A stretch of DNA of 64,000 nt from Pseudomonas frederiksbergensis (GCF_001952935.1 NZ_CP018319.1:5848001-5912000), one strand, 5' to 3'. Numbered from the stretch's first letter, positions 52,214-62,184 are shown. Numbers and translations: made by a program. Notes: generated by a model not told the origin, from the letters alone.

Positions 52214-53440
52214 CTATCCTTTTACGCACACCACCTGACGCAAGGTGTGCAGCACTTCCACCAGCTCGCGCTGGGCGTGCATGACGTGGTCGATGTCCTT
52301 GTAGGCCATCGGAATTTCATCGATGACGGCAGCATCCTTGCGGCACTCCACGTGGGCGGTGGCACGGATCTGGTCTTCGACGGTAAACAGGCTTTTCGCC
52401 TGGGTACGACTCATGGTGCGGCCGGCGCCGTGGCTGCAGGAGCAGAAAGAATCCTCGTTACCCAGCCCACGGACGATGAAGCTTTTCGCCCCCATCGATC
52501 CCGGAATAATCCCCAACTCGCCCTTCTTGGCCGACACCGCGCCTTTGCGGGTGACCAGAATATCCTGACCAAAATGCCGCTCTTTCTGCACGTAGTTGTG
52601 GTGGCAGTTCACCGCTTCCAGCGCCGCCTCAAAAGGCTTGTTGACCACTTTTCGGGTCGCCTGAATCACCGCTTGCATCATCAATGCACGGTTCTGCCTG
52701 GCGAAGTCCTGGGCCCAACCGACCGCTTCGACGTAGTCATCGAAATGCCGGCTGCCCTCTTTAAAGTAAGCCAGGTCACGGTCCGGCAGATTGGCGAGGT
52801 GCTGACGCATGTCCGCCTGCGCCATTTGAATGAACAGGTTGCCGATAGCGTTGCCAACGCCACGGGAACCACTGTGCAGCATGAACCAGACCCGGTCGGT
52901 TTCATCCAGGCACACCTCGACGAAGTGATTTCCGCTGCCCAGCGTGCCCAAGTGCCCACGGTTGTTGGTGTTGGCAAGTTTCGGGTACTTGTCAGTGATC
53001 GCCTTGAACCGGGGCTCCAGTGCCGCCCAGGCCCGGTCCGCCTGATGCGGAACGCTGTCCCAGGCGCCCTTGTCCCGAACGCCGCGCCCAATGGTGCGGC
53101 CATGGGGCACCGCTTTCTCGATCGCGCAACGCAAGCCATGCAGGTTGTCGGGTAAATCACTGGCGGTCAGCGACGTGCACGCGGCGATCATCCCGCAGCC
53201 GATATCCACTCCGACAGCGGCTGGAATGATCGCGCCGACCGTGGGAATGACGCTGCCGATGGTCGAGCCCTTGCCCAGGTGTACGTCGGGCATCACCGCC
53301 AGGTGCTTGAAGATGAACGGCATCCTGGCGGTATTCATCAATTGCTGCCTGGCTTCGTGTTCTACCGGGACGCCTTCGGTCCAGAGCTTGATCGGTTTGC
53401 CGTTGGCGACTTCCAGCAGTTGATAGGTATGGGCTTGCAT
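52214..53440 (-). CDS. rtcB: RtcB RNA ligase (408 aa)
   Basis: It joins 2',3'-cyclic phosphate and 5'-OH RNA ends with GTP and Mn. Ligand and active-site motifs: VGVDIGCGM near residue 76, GTLGSGNHFVEV near 160, LHSGSRGVGN near 184, HHNYVQKE near 280 and the guanylylated His in CSCSHGAGRTMSR near 335. The ATG at 53440 gives the usual length; a longer frame upstream is unlike any RtcB. Neither rtcA nor the regulator rtcR is beside it. Confidence 0.95.
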   Translation of the reverse strand: MQAHTYQLLEVANGKPIKLWTEGVPVEHEARQQLMNTARMPFIFKHLAVMPDVHLGKGSTIGSVIPTVGAIIPAAVGVDIGCGMIAACTSLTASDLPDNLHGLRCAIEKAVPHGRTIGRGVRDKGAWDSVPHQADRAWAALEPRFKAITDKYPKLANTNNRGHLGTLGSGNHFVEVCLDETDRVWFMLHSGSRGVGNAIGNLFIQMAQADMRQHLANLPDRDLAYFKEGSRHFDDYVEAVGWAQDFARQNRALMMQAVIQATRKVVNKPFEAALEAVNCHHNYVQKERHFGQDILVTRKGAVSAKKGELGIIPGSMGAKSFIVRGLGNEDSFCSCSHGAGRTMSRTQAKSLFTVEDQIRATAHVECRKDAAVIDEIPMAYKDIDHVMHAQRELVEVLHTLRQVVCVKG

Positions 53441-53507
53441 GGTTTTGATTCTTTTCGATTGGCCGATCGTTCGGCGTGGTTCTGGCGCCTGGGGTGAAAA
53501 AGGTCGG

Positions 53508-53523
53508 TGCAACAGGCATGGCA
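53508..53523 (-). promoter_or_regulatory. Possible sigma-54 promoter of rtcB
   Basis: On the minus strand TGCCATGCCTGTTGCA matches TGGCACG-N4-TTGCA except at two positions, one of them in the GG pair. It lies 68 bp upstream of the ATG. rtcBA is sigma-54 controlled in E. coli. Confidence 0.35.
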
Positions 53524-53736
53524 GGTCGCCTGTCGAGAAAGGAACAGCCGCAGACGCGCCCGTTTTGATTTTCCTACTTCGCGAAAAAAGTGGACATCTA
53601 TATTTACTGAAAACAACCGCCGATGCTTTTCTCCCGTCAGCGCTGATAACAGAAACGCCGCTCACTGAGCTAATGCTGTCAAAAACAAAGCGTGACAGCC
53701 TACCGGCCGGCCTGTTTCCTCAACGCCTGCGCGTGT

Positions 53737-53873
53737 TGATCGTTCCCACGCTCTGCGTGGGAATGCCGCCGGGGACGCTCTGCGTTCCGCTGTCGACACA
53801 AGGCTCGAGTCCTGCGCAGGGGTGACGCGGAGCGTCACGGGATGCATTCCCACGCAGAGCGTGGGAACGATCA
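53737..53873. repeat. Family A interspersed repeat, copy 6
   Basis: Same ends as the other copies but a longer centre (137 bp), with an inserted CGACACAAGGCTCGAGTCCT-like stretch. Confidence 0.85.
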
Positions 53874-53998
53874 ATGGGTGTCGGGAGCTGCTGATCTGGC
53901 TCTGGCTTTTGATCTTGCTCTGCTTGCCCCTTTCCCAGAGGCCGAACGCAGGTATTGGGCAGGGGGCGGGTTCTGCTGGAAAAACGAATAGCCCCCTT

Positions 53999-54214
53999 TC
54001 AGAGCTTGGCGATCGAGACTTCAGTGGATTTGACGAAGGCAATCACCTCGCTCCCCACTTTCAATTCAAGATCGCGCACTGAACGGGTGGTGATCACCGA
54101 GGTGACGATGCCCGAGGCGGTTTGCACATCGATTTCGGAGACCACTTCACCTGTCACAATTTCCTTGATGACACCCTTGAACTGGTTGCGGACGTTGATC
54201 GCTTTGATGGTCAT
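53999..54214 (-). CDS. Molybdopterin/molybdate-binding molbindin (71 aa)
   Basis: A single Mop/TOBE domain: SARNQF-type start INVRNQFKGVIKEI, then GEVVSEIDVQTASGIVTSVIT and VGSEVIAFVKSTEVSI. Stand-alone molbindins store molybdate as oligomers. ATG preceded by AGGAAGCCTC-like sequence. No molybdate transporter is adjacent. Confidence 0.9.
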   Translation of the reverse strand: MTIKAINVRNQFKGVIKEIVTGEVVSEIDVQTASGIVTSVITTRSVRDLELKVGSEVIAFVKSTEVSIAKL

Positions 54215-54346
54215 GATGAGGCTTCCTGTCTGATGTCGAGAACATCCGCACGAATGTGCAGGCCTTCAAAATGAACCTCACGGATAAATATTAAAAGGAA
54301 TAGATATCGATTTACTTATTCTTTAATAGAATAACAAGTCCGACCG

Positions 54347-55621
54347 CTACCACAGCGCCACGGTATAGCTGACGATCAGGCGATTCTCATCCAGGTCACT
54401 ACCGAAGTTCGAACGCACTGACGCGTTGCGCCATTTAAGGCCCAGCCCCTTCAACGAACCGTCCTGCACCACGTAAGCGATATCGGTGTTGCGCTCCCAT
54501 TCCTTGCCTTCACCCGGCGCCGTGCGTTGCACATTGTCGCCAGAAATGTAGCGGGTCATGAAGGTCAATCCCGGCACGCCGAGTGCGACAAAGTTGTAGT
54601 CGTAGCGCGCCTGCCAGGAATGTTCATCGATGTTGGCGAAGTCACCGATCTGCACGAAGTTGACCAGGTACGGATCGCTGCGCCCGATATACGCAAACGG
54701 ATCGTCGCCGCTCATGCGCTGATAGCCCAAGCCCAGCGCATGACCGCCCAGGCTGTAGGTAAACAGCGCGCCGAAGGCCTGGTTGTCGATATCACGAAAG
54801 TTGCCGTCTTCGGTGCTGCGCGCATAGCGCACGTCGCTCTTGAGCGACTGCCCGGAGCCCAGGTCCAGCGTGTGCACCAGCCCGAAGTAATTTTGCTGGT
54901 AGATGTTTTCCAGCTGGCCGTAGCGGTACTGCGCGGTCAGGTTCGGCAGGAACTGATAGTCCGCCCCGGCAAACTGAAACTTGTCGCTTTGCCCGCCGAT
55001 GCGGTTGGCGGTCATGTCTTGATAGTCGGTGGAGTCGACAAAGTTGATCTGCGTGAGCTGACCGGCCGTGAGCTTCAAGCGATCGATTTCCTGCACATTC
55101 ACCAGCCCGCCCTTGAACGTGCTCGGCAACAGACGGGTATCGTTGGAGCTCACCACCGGGTCCTTGATCTGCAACGTCCCGAATTTCAGGGTGCTGTTGG
55201 ACACGCGCATTTTGCCCGTCAGGCCTAACTCGCCATAGCGATCCTGTGAGCCGCCGGACAAATCCGGTGGCAACAGATTAGTCCCCGCCGTCCCGCCACC
55301 GGAGTCCAGTTTGAAACCGGCCATGCCCAAAACATCCAGGCCGAAACCGAACGTGCCGGCGGTGTAACCCGACTCCATCCGCAACAGAAAACCCTGGGCC
55401 CATTCCTCGGCCTTGTCGCGCGAACCGTCCTGGCGAAAATCACGGTTGAAGTAGAAGTTGCGCGCTTCCAGGCTGCCTTTGCTGTCCGCTACGAAATCCG
55501 CCTGAGCGGCCGGCGCACAGAGCAGACCCAGGCCGAGCAATGTGCCAGCCGAGGCGTACCCGTTGAATGGGCAGGTGCGCACCGCTTTTGAAGGCACGTG
55601 GACAGTCATGATTTTTTCCAT
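54347..55621 (-). CDS. OprD-family outer-membrane porin (424 aa)
   Basis: After a signal peptide (ending LLCAPAAQA) the mature protein starts DFVADSKGSLEARNFYFNRDF, the OprD N-terminus, and ends ENRLIVSYTVALW with a terminal aromatic. Internal family motifs include AEEWAQGFLLRMESGYTAGTFGFGLD (quoted in part) and SWQARYDYNFVALGVPGLTFM. The ATG at 55621 has AGGAACC upstream; another at 55609 is possible. It is divergent from a LysR regulator, which may control it. The substrate is unknown. Confidence 0.88.
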   Translation of the reverse strand: MEKIMTVHVPSKAVRTCPFNGYASAGTLLGLGLLCAPAAQADFVADSKGSLEARNFYFNRDFRQDGSRDKAEEWAQGFLLRMESGYTAGTFGFGLDVLGMAGFKLDSGGGTAGTNLLPPDLSGGSQDRYGELGLTGKMRVSNSTLKFGTLQIKDPVVSSNDTRLLPSTFKGGLVNVQEIDRLKLTAGQLTQINFVDSTDYQDMTANRIGGQSDKFQFAGADYQFLPNLTAQYRYGQLENIYQQNYFGLVHTLDLGSGQSLKSDVRYARSTEDGNFRDIDNQAFGALFTYSLGGHALGLGYQRMSGDDPFAYIGRSDPYLVNFVQIGDFANIDEHSWQARYDYNFVALGVPGLTFMTRYISGDNVQRTAPGEGKEWERNTDIAYVVQDGSLKGLGLKWRNASVRSNFGSDLDENRLIVSYTVALW

Positions 55622-55875
55622 GGAAGAGGTTCCTGCAGCAGCAAGGGAAGATGACGGACACGCCTCATTGTTTTTTTGTGAAAGCGTTGTCGTGGGGGGC
55701 AGACGCAGCGACCTGCGTCGTGGGGCGGATTCTTCGTGCCGGGGCAGAACGGCGTCAAACGGGAAAAAGACGAGGTTATGCATAAGAAAATTTGATGCCC
55801 GCGATGGCGGACTCTGGAGTAACAATTGCAACCCGCCCCTTCATTACAAGAGCCATACGCGCCAAGGGAACCGCC

Positions 55876-56823
55876 ATGAACCTCAAATTCCTCGAAACCT
55901 TCGTCTGGGTCGCCCGCCTGCAAAGCTTCAGCCTGACCGCCGAAAAAATGTTCAGCACGCAGGCAGCGATCTCCAGCCGGATCGCCGCGCTGGAAGACGA
56001 GTTGGGCCTGCGCCTGTTCGTGCGCGATTCACGGGGGGTGTCGCTGACGCCCGAAGGTCTCAAGGTGCTCGACTACGCCGAGCAGATGCTTGAGGTTCAG
56101 CGCGCATTGAAACACTCGCTGGACAACACCAGCCCGCAACAGGGGCTGGTGCGCATCGGCGTGATGGACACGGTGATTCACACCTGGCTCAGCCCGTTGA
56201 TGTCGACCCTGATGCAGACCTTCCCCGCCGTGGAAATCGAGATCACTGCCGACGCCGCGCGCAATCTCTGCGAGCAATTGCAAAAGGGCTATCTGGACAT
56301 CGTTTTCCAGACGGACCTGATCCGCCACGAAAGCGTGCGCAACCTCGAACTGGCGCACTACCCCATGCACTGGATCGCCGCCAGCAACTCGATCTACGCC
56401 CGACCTTATGCCTCGCTCACAGAGATGGTTGGCGAGCGGATCATCACCTTCGTCAAACATTCACGACCGCATCAGGATGTGCTCAACCTGTTGCACGCCC
56501 ATGGCATCAGCGCACCACGCGTCAGTTGCGTCAACTCTGTGTCCGCCATGACCCAGCTGATTCGTGACGGCTTCGGTATTGGCGCCTTGCCGGCGGCGCT
56601 GGTTGCCAAACCCTTGGCCGGCGGCGAGTTGATCCAGCTGGACCCCGGCAGCCGCTTGCCGCAACTGGATGTCGTGGCCTCGTGGCGTGCGGGGGTCGGA
56701 CTGGAACTGATCGAGAACATCGTCGAGATGAGCCGCCAGGTGGTCTGCCAATACGCGGCGGATGTCGGTCCGTTACTCATGGTCGCGGCGCCCGGCCTCG
56801 ACAGCCGACGGACCCCTGAATAA
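55876..56823 (+). CDS. LysR-family transcriptional regulator (315 aa)
   Basis: N-terminal winged helix-turn-helix (LKFLETFVWVARLQSFSLTA, AAISSRIAALEDELGLRLFVR), then a type 2 periplasmic-binding effector domain (residues about 92-295). AAGGGAACC stands before the ATG. It lies divergently from the OprD porin and upstream of the DUF1445 gene, so it likely regulates one or both. Confidence 0.92.
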   Translation: MNLKFLETFVWVARLQSFSLTAEKMFSTQAAISSRIAALEDELGLRLFVRDSRGVSLTPEGLKVLDYAEQMLEVQRALKHSLDNTSPQQGLVRIGVMDTVIHTWLSPLMSTLMQTFPAVEIEITADAARNLCEQLQKGYLDIVFQTDLIRHESVRNLELAHYPMHWIAASNSIYARPYASLTEMVGERIITFVKHSRPHQDVLNLLHAHGISAPRVSCVNSVSAMTQLIRDGFGIGALPAALVAKPLAGGELIQLDPGSRLPQLDVVASWRAGVGLELIENIVEMSRQVVCQYAADVGPLLMVAAPGLDSRRTPE

Positions 56824-56911
56824 CTTTTAATTGTCTGGGGGCAACAACATTCCTTGTTGGACGGCATCACCGCGGTTTTCTAAAAAGGCTCAACGAACCT
56901 GCCGAGACGCC

Positions 56912-57718
56912 ATGATGAATCAACCCGCCCTGTCCTTCGAACAACTGCAGCGCAGCACTCCTCTGGCCCTGCGCCAAAGCATCGCCGCCGGGCACTATCA
57001 GGGTCACACCAGTGGCCTGGGTCAAGACCGGGTGCAAGCCAATATCGTGATTTTGCCCAGTTACTGGGCCAATGAGTTTCTCAGGTATTGCACCCTCAAT
57101 CGTCAAGCCTGCCCGCTGCTCGACATTACCGAACCGGGCGATCCTTATTTCCGCCATCTCGGAACAGCCATTGATATTCGCCACGACGTGCCCCGATACA
57201 GGGTTTATCGCCATGGCGAACTGAGCGAAGAACCGCTGGATATCGAGCACCTTTGGCAGGATGACCTGGTGGCCTTCGCCATCGGCTGCTCGTTCTCCTT
57301 CGAACAACCGTTGCTGGATGCCGGCATCCCCCTCAAGCACATCGATCTGGGGCGCAATGTCGCCATGTACCAGACCAACATCGACACGCGCCCCACCGCT
57401 CGCCTTGGCGGCAAGCTGGTGGTGAGCATGCGACCGATGAAAGCCGCTGCGGCCATCCAGGCCATTCAAATCACCGCACGCATGCCCAATGTCCACGGCG
57501 CTCCCGTGCACATCGGCGATCCGTCGCTGATCGGCATCCACGCGCTCGACACCCCGGACTACGGCGACGCCGTCCCCATTGAAGCTGACGAAATACCGGT
57601 GTTCTGGGCCTGCGGTGTGACTCCTCAATCGGTGGTGCAGGCCTCACGCCCGCCACTGTGCATCACCCATGCTCCCGGTTGCATGCTGGTGACGGATTTG
57701 TGCAACAGCGCTTTGTAA
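56912..57718 (+). CDS. DUF1445 (UPF0317) family protein, putative hydro-lyase / D-glutamate cyclase-like (268 aa)
   Basis: The family pattern is clear: LRQSIAAGHYQGHTSGLGQDRVQANIVILP (quoted in part: GHTSGLGQDRVQANIVILP), FLRYCTLNRQACPLLDITEPGD, DLVAFAIGCSFSFEQPLLDAG, VSMRPMKAAAAIQAIQITAR and the C-terminal FWACGVTPQSVV and ITHAPGCMLVTDL. A mammalian relative acts as D-glutamate cyclase; bacterial members are often beside LysR genes and OprD-type or amino-acid uptake genes, as here. Two adjacent ATG codons (56912, 56915) are possible starts. Confidence 0.88.
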   Translation: MMNQPALSFEQLQRSTPLALRQSIAAGHYQGHTSGLGQDRVQANIVILPSYWANEFLRYCTLNRQACPLLDITEPGDPYFRHLGTAIDIRHDVPRYRVYRHGELSEEPLDIEHLWQDDLVAFAIGCSFSFEQPLLDAGIPLKHIDLGRNVAMYQTNIDTRPTARLGGKLVVSMRPMKAAAAIQAIQITARMPNVHGAPVHIGDPSLIGIHALDTPDYGDAVPIEADEIPVFWACGVTPQSVVQASRPPLCITHAPGCMLVTDLCNSAL

Positions 57719-57973
57719 AGGCGTGGGTGTGCCGTAATGCCTATCAGTCAAGGACGACACCCTCCGTAACAGCAGTCGAAGCCTTGTAAAACCACTCAAT
57801 GTAGTCAACGATGCGATTGGCCTTCGTCCCTTGTTTTGTGCCATGGACCCTGCCCCATTTCCTGAATGTTCGGGACTAAAGTTCGCGCACATTACCCACA
57901 AAAGACCTGATGACAGCGAAACCGACTATCCTTTCGGACAGTGAACGCTGCACTCTTGGCAAAAAGGGACGCC

Positions 57974-59176
57974 ATGCCAGACTATGATCGCGCCATCGGC
58001 TCCAGACCCGGCATCCTATGCGGTGAGCGAACCTGTCTGATCAGGCCCGGGATAATCTGGCGGGCTTCAATTACGCTGTTCTGTCTTTTCACCGCCACTC
58101 CCGGATTCGGCCAGAACCTGCCAACCACAGCGGATGTCGAAATCGCCACGGTTACGGTGATTCAAGCGCAGGAAATCGTTTCCAGGGCCACCCTCGAAGC
58201 CGTGCGCTGGAGCGGCCCTGAATCCGGTCCGCAAGTCCTGCGGGGCAAGAGCATCGCCTTTGTCGCAGAAGATTTGCGCAACGGAGGCATTGTCGGTGTC
58301 GCGCAAGGCGCTCGCGAGGCAGCCAAGGCGATGGGCTGGACCCTGAAGATATTCGATGGCGCCGGATCATCGGCCGGGCGCGCAAAGGCCTTTTCCGATG
58401 CCCTGGCAGCGAAACCTGACGGCTTGATTCTGTGCGGCTCCGACGCCCTTGAGAACAAGGCGGCGCTGACCCTCTTCGCCAACAGGGATGTTCCGGTGGT
58501 TGCCTGGCACGGCGGGGCACGGCCCGGGCCGATTGACGGCACGCCGGTGGCCATGAACGTCACGACCGACCCGCTCGAAGTGGCCCGCCTCACGGCCATG
58601 GCGGCAGTGGCACAGTCAAACGGACGCGCCGGCGTGGTCATCCTGACCGATTCCAAATACAGCATCGCCATGGCGAAAGCCAAGGCCATGGAAAACGTCA
58701 TTCGGGGCTGTCGGGAATGTACATTGCTGGAGGTGCGCGATGTCGCAATCTCCGAAAGTGGCGAGAAGATGCCGGCGATCACCAAGGAGCTGCTTCAGCG
58801 CTATGGCAAGCGCTGGACCCATACGCTGGCCATCAACGATATCTATTTCGACTACTCGATTGCCTCATTGACCAGCGCCGCCATACCCAGCGACGGCATC
58901 AGTCTGTTGTCTGCCGGTGATGGCAGTGCCTCGGCTTTCTTGCGCATACAGGCAAAAACCTACCAGACCGTCACTGTGGCCGAGCCGCTCAACCTGCATG
59001 GCTGGCAAGTGATGGATGAATTGAACCGGCTGTTTGCAGGTCAGCCGGTGAGCGGCTTCGTCGCGCCGATACACCTGGTCAATGCCGACAATATTGCCTT
59101 CGACGGCGGGAAGAAATTCCAGTACGACCCTGACAATGGCTATCGAGACATCTATCGCCACCAATGGAATCCCTGA
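57974..59176 (+). CDS. Periplasmic sugar-binding-type protein, sensor partner (400 aa)
   Basis: A hydrophobic signal segment (residues about 31-47, ASITLFCLFTATPGFG) precedes a type 1 periplasmic-binding fold: GKSIAFVAEDLRNGGIVGVAQG near 92, GLILCGSDALENKAALTLFA near 145, PVVAWHG near 175 and MNVTTDPLEVARL near 195. No ABC transporter accompanies it; its last codons overlap the start of the GGDEF-EAL protein. That suggests it presents a ligand to the periplasmic part of that protein. AAGGGA precedes the ATG at 57974. Confidence 0.8.
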   Translation: MPDYDRAIGSRPGILCGERTCLIRPGIIWRASITLFCLFTATPGFGQNLPTTADVEIATVTVIQAQEIVSRATLEAVRWSGPESGPQVLRGKSIAFVAEDLRNGGIVGVAQGAREAAKAMGWTLKIFDGAGSSAGRAKAFSDALAAKPDGLILCGSDALENKAALTLFANRDVPVVAWHGGARPGPIDGTPVAMNVTTDPLEVARLTAMAAVAQSNGRAGVVILTDSKYSIAMAKAKAMENVIRGCRECTLLEVRDVAISESGEKMPAITKELLQRYGKRWTHTLAINDIYFDYSIASLTSAAIPSDGISLLSAGDGSASAFLRIQAKTYQTVTVAEPLNLHGWQVMDELNRLFAGQPVSGFVAPIHLVNADNIAFDGGKKFQYDPDNGYRDIYRHQWNP

Positions 59177-62100
59177 CATTGGACGTTTTTTCCCGGCTCG
59201 GACGCCGGCTATTGCCGCAATCGCTACGCGCACAGTTCACCCTGGCGTTTCTGACGCTGGCGCTGCTGATCCTGGCGAGTGGTGCAACGGCGGTCTACGC
59301 CTTGCGCACATCAAACAACGCCACCCGCCAACTGACGGATGAACGACTGGTCCGCATGCAAAACGGCCAAGACATGCTGCAGCGCACCTTGCTGATCGAA
59401 CGCCAGACCGATCAGCTCCTGACAACCCGTTCCCCCGACACCCTGCGTTCAAGCTATGCGGCGACCGTCGAACAGCTTGAAGCCCTCGATCGACTGGTGC
59501 AGCAGCTGACTGCCGCGAACAGTGGCGTGGCGATACTCGATATGCATCAGTCGAGTCAGATGTTCCGCAATACCGCCAACATCGTTGCCCAGCTGCGAGA
59601 GAGCCTGCTGCAAACCGAGGTCACCTTCGCGCAAACCATGGAGGATCACACCACCCGGTTAACCGCGACTCAGACCCGGGCCAGCCTGGAACTGGCGGTA
59701 TTACTTTTCGATCTGCCGCAAGCTGTTGACAGCGATGCCGTGCAACGGCTGCGGACCCGATATGAACGCCTGTCACGCACCGCAGGCAGTTTGACCGACG
59801 CTAATGTTCAAACGCCCGATCTCTTCTCCCTGCGCCTCAGACTCATCAATCAGCAAAACGTCATACAGCGCGTTAATGAGGAGCTGAAGAATGAGGCCGG
59901 GGTTCTGGTCGCGGTGGCCCGTGCGCAATCCAGTGCATACACCGAAGACTATCGAGAAGCTCTGCAGCGTCTGGTCGAAGCTTCAAATCGTAGCCAGCAA
60001 TGGGTGCTGATCATGTTGGGCGCCAGCCTGGTGTTCGCCTGGTTCGTGACTCGGGTCTTCATGGGCCGTCATGTGCTGATGCGTCTGAATGAAATAAGCC
60101 GGCAATTGCGTCAGGAACACACTGACAAAACGCATTTGATGATGGCGGAACATGGAAAGGACGAGATCGGCAACATGGCTCGCGCGGTGAATCAATTCCT
60201 CAGGGACCGGCTTCAGCTGGAAAAAAGAACGGTCCAACTGAGCATCGCCACAGAGCGGCTCGCCCTGCAGAACAGCCGATTGGAGCAAGAAGCCGTCATC
60301 CGCGCCGGGCAACGTCACGTCCTGGAGCTGATCGCCAGGAGCACCGAACTTGCAGAAGTCCTCGACAGCCTGGCTCATCTGGTGGAGTCCCAGCTGGAGG
60401 GGATGATGGTGTCCATCCTGCTGTTGGATGAGGATGGCAAGCACTTGCTGCACGGGGCGGCCCCCAGTTTGCCGAAAGCCTATAACCAGCTCATCGACGG
60501 GATTGCGATCGGTCCGAACGTCGGTTCATGCGGCACCGCGGTGTATCGACGAGAACCGGTCATCGTCACGGATATCGAGCTGGATCCGCTGTGGGAGGAG
60601 TACCGTTCAGCCGCTGCGCCCTATGGATTTCGCGCCTGCTGGTCGACGCCGATCCTGTCCCATGAGCGAAAGGTACTGGGTACGTTTGCCTTGTATTCCA
60701 ACACCGTCCGCAGCCCCAGCTCGGCCGAGACGCGACTGATCGACATGGCGACACCGCTTGCGGGCATTGCGATAGAACGCCAGCTGACCGAAAAGCGCAT
60801 TCGCTATATGGGCGACCATGACGCATTGACCGGGCTGCCGAATCGCACACTGCTCGAAGACCGTCTCAAGCAAGCAATGCTTTATGCCCAGCGCTACAGC
60901 CGGCTGGTGACGGTGGTATTTCTCGATCTGGACAAATTCAAACTGGTGAATGACAGCCTTGGCCACAGTGCTGGAGACGAACTGCTTAAAACCGTCGCTC
61001 AGCGCATGCAGGAATGCGTACGCCGTACCGACACGGTCGTGCGACTGGGTGGCGACGAGTTTGTGATCATCCTGTTCGACCAGCCCTCAGACCTGGACGG
61101 CGTTACTCCCGCCTTGCACAAAATCCAGGAAGCCATCCTGCGGCCGATTCAGCTCAGCGGGCATACACTCCACGTCACCTGCAGCATGGGGTTGGCCACC
61201 TACCCTGCCGACGGCAGCGATACCGACACGTTGCTCAGCAACGCGGACGCTGCCATGTACCGGGCCAAGGAACTGGGTCGCAACAGTTACCAGTTCTATA
61301 CCAGCGAGATGAATAACAAGGTTCAGGGCAAGCTCGTCATGCAAGACGGGCTTCGAAACGCACTCAACCATGACGAGTTCCTGCTGCTGTACCAGCCACA
61401 GGTTGATTTGCTGTCAGGTCAGATTATCGGCGTAGAGGCACTGATCCGCTGGCAGCACCCCGAGCTAGGCATGGTGTATCCCATCAAATTCATTCCACAG
61501 GCCGAAGAGACCGGATTGATCGTGCCCATCGGCGACTGGGTGATTCATGCCGCGTGCAAACAGAACAAGGACTGGCAGGATGCAGGCTTGCCGCCGATCA
61601 CCATGTCGGTGAATATTTCAGCACGCCAATTCATCGAAAGAGACCTGATCGACCGGGTGAGGCATGCCTTGCAAGAAACCGGACTGGACCCGCAGTACCT
61701 TGAGCTGGAGCTGACCGAAAGCCTGATCATGCAAGACCTTCAGCAAGCCATCAGCAAAATGAAGGAACTGCAATCAATGGGCATCAGCCTCTCGATCGAC
61801 GACTTCGGCACCGGCTACTCCAGCCTCGCAGCATTGAAAAGCTTCCCGATCGCGAGACTCAAGATCGACCAGTCTTTCGTACGCGATCTGCCCGACAACG
61901 AGAACGACAAAGCCATCGCCACCGCGGTGATTTCGTTGGGGCACACACTGAACCTCAAGGTCATTGCCGAAGGGGTCGAAACCGAAGAGCAGCAAACCTT
62001 CCTGCGTGAAAACGGCTGCGATGAAATTCAGGGCCACTTTTTCAGCAAAGCGGTCAGCGCAGAGGAAATCAGCCTGTTACTGCATACGCCCCGATCACCC

Positions 62101-62184
62101 CAACCGAGTCGCATTGCGCCCCCTGACTCGGTGAAGCGAAAACGCGATGTAAAACGCCCAAGCAGTCCAATATCCAGGCATTGA
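59164..62184 (+). CDS. GAF-GGDEF-EAL membrane protein, c-di-GMP turnover (1006 aa)
   Basis: One helix (about 23-46), a periplasmic sensing region to 279, a second helix (280-300), a linker to about 380, GAF (384-535), GGDEF (555-720) and EAL (740-985). The GGDEF motif is intact near 628 with an inhibitory RxxD site (RRTD) five residues before it; the EAL motif is intact (VEALIRW near 757), as is DDFGTGYSS. Both activities, synthesis and hydrolysis of c-di-GMP, are possible. The first codons overlap the binding-protein gene by 13 bp and lack a clear ribosome site, so translation is probably coupled. Confidence 0.9.
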   Translation: MESLTLDVFSRLGRRLLPQSLRAQFTLAFLTLALLILASGATAVYALRTSNNATRQLTDERLVRMQNGQDMLQRTLLIERQTDQLLTTRSPDTLRSSYAATVEQLEALDRLVQQLTAANSGVAILDMHQSSQMFRNTANIVAQLRESLLQTEVTFAQTMEDHTTRLTATQTRASLELAVLLFDLPQAVDSDAVQRLRTRYERLSRTAGSLTDANVQTPDLFSLRLRLINQQNVIQRVNEELKNEAGVLVAVARAQSSAYTEDYREALQRLVEASNRSQQWVLIMLGASLVFAWFVTRVFMGRHVLMRLNEISRQLRQEHTDKTHLMMAEHGKDEIGNMARAVNQFLRDRLQLEKRTVQLSIATERLALQNSRLEQEAVIRAGQRHVLELIARSTELAEVLDSLAHLVESQLEGMMVSILLLDEDGKHLLHGAAPSLPKAYNQLIDGIAIGPNVGSCGTAVYRREPVIVTDIELDPLWEEYRSAAAPYGFRACWSTPILSHERKVLGTFALYSNTVRSPSSAETRLIDMATPLAGIAIERQLTEKRIRYMGDHDALTGLPNRTLLEDRLKQAMLYAQRYSRLVTVVFLDLDKFKLVNDSLGHSAGDELLKTVAQRMQECVRRTDTVVRLGGDEFVIILFDQPSDLDGVTPALHKIQEAILRPIQLSGHTLHVTCSMGLATYPADGSDTDTLLSNADAAMYRAKELGRNSYQFYTSEMNNKVQGKLVMQDGLRNALNHDEFLLLYQPQVDLLSGQIIGVEALIRWQHPELGMVYPIKFIPQAEETGLIVPIGDWVIHAACKQNKDWQDAGLPPITMSVNISARQFIERDLIDRVRHALQETGLDPQYLELELTESLIMQDLQQAISKMKELQSMGISLSIDDFGTGYSSLAALKSFPIARLKIDQSFVRDLPDNENDKAIATAVISLGHTLNLKVIAEGVETEEQQTFLRENGCDEIQGHFFSKAVSAEEISLLLHTPRSPQPSRIAPPDSVKRKRDVKRPSSPISRH

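Larger units (their letters stand above)
53441..53998. other. Intergenic region between rtcB and the molbindin gene
   Basis: It contains a possible sigma-54 site, a partial CCTACCGGCCGGCCTG repeat, family A copy 6, and from about 53880 a degraded family D-like stretch (GATCTGGCTCTGGCTTTTGATC, then GGCCGAACGCAGG). No gene is visible. Confidence 0.6.

Noticed and set aside
53441..53665. 75-residue N-terminal extension of rtcB
   Set aside because: RtcB proteins begin near the ATG at 53440, and the extension resembles no protein and lies across the possible promoter.
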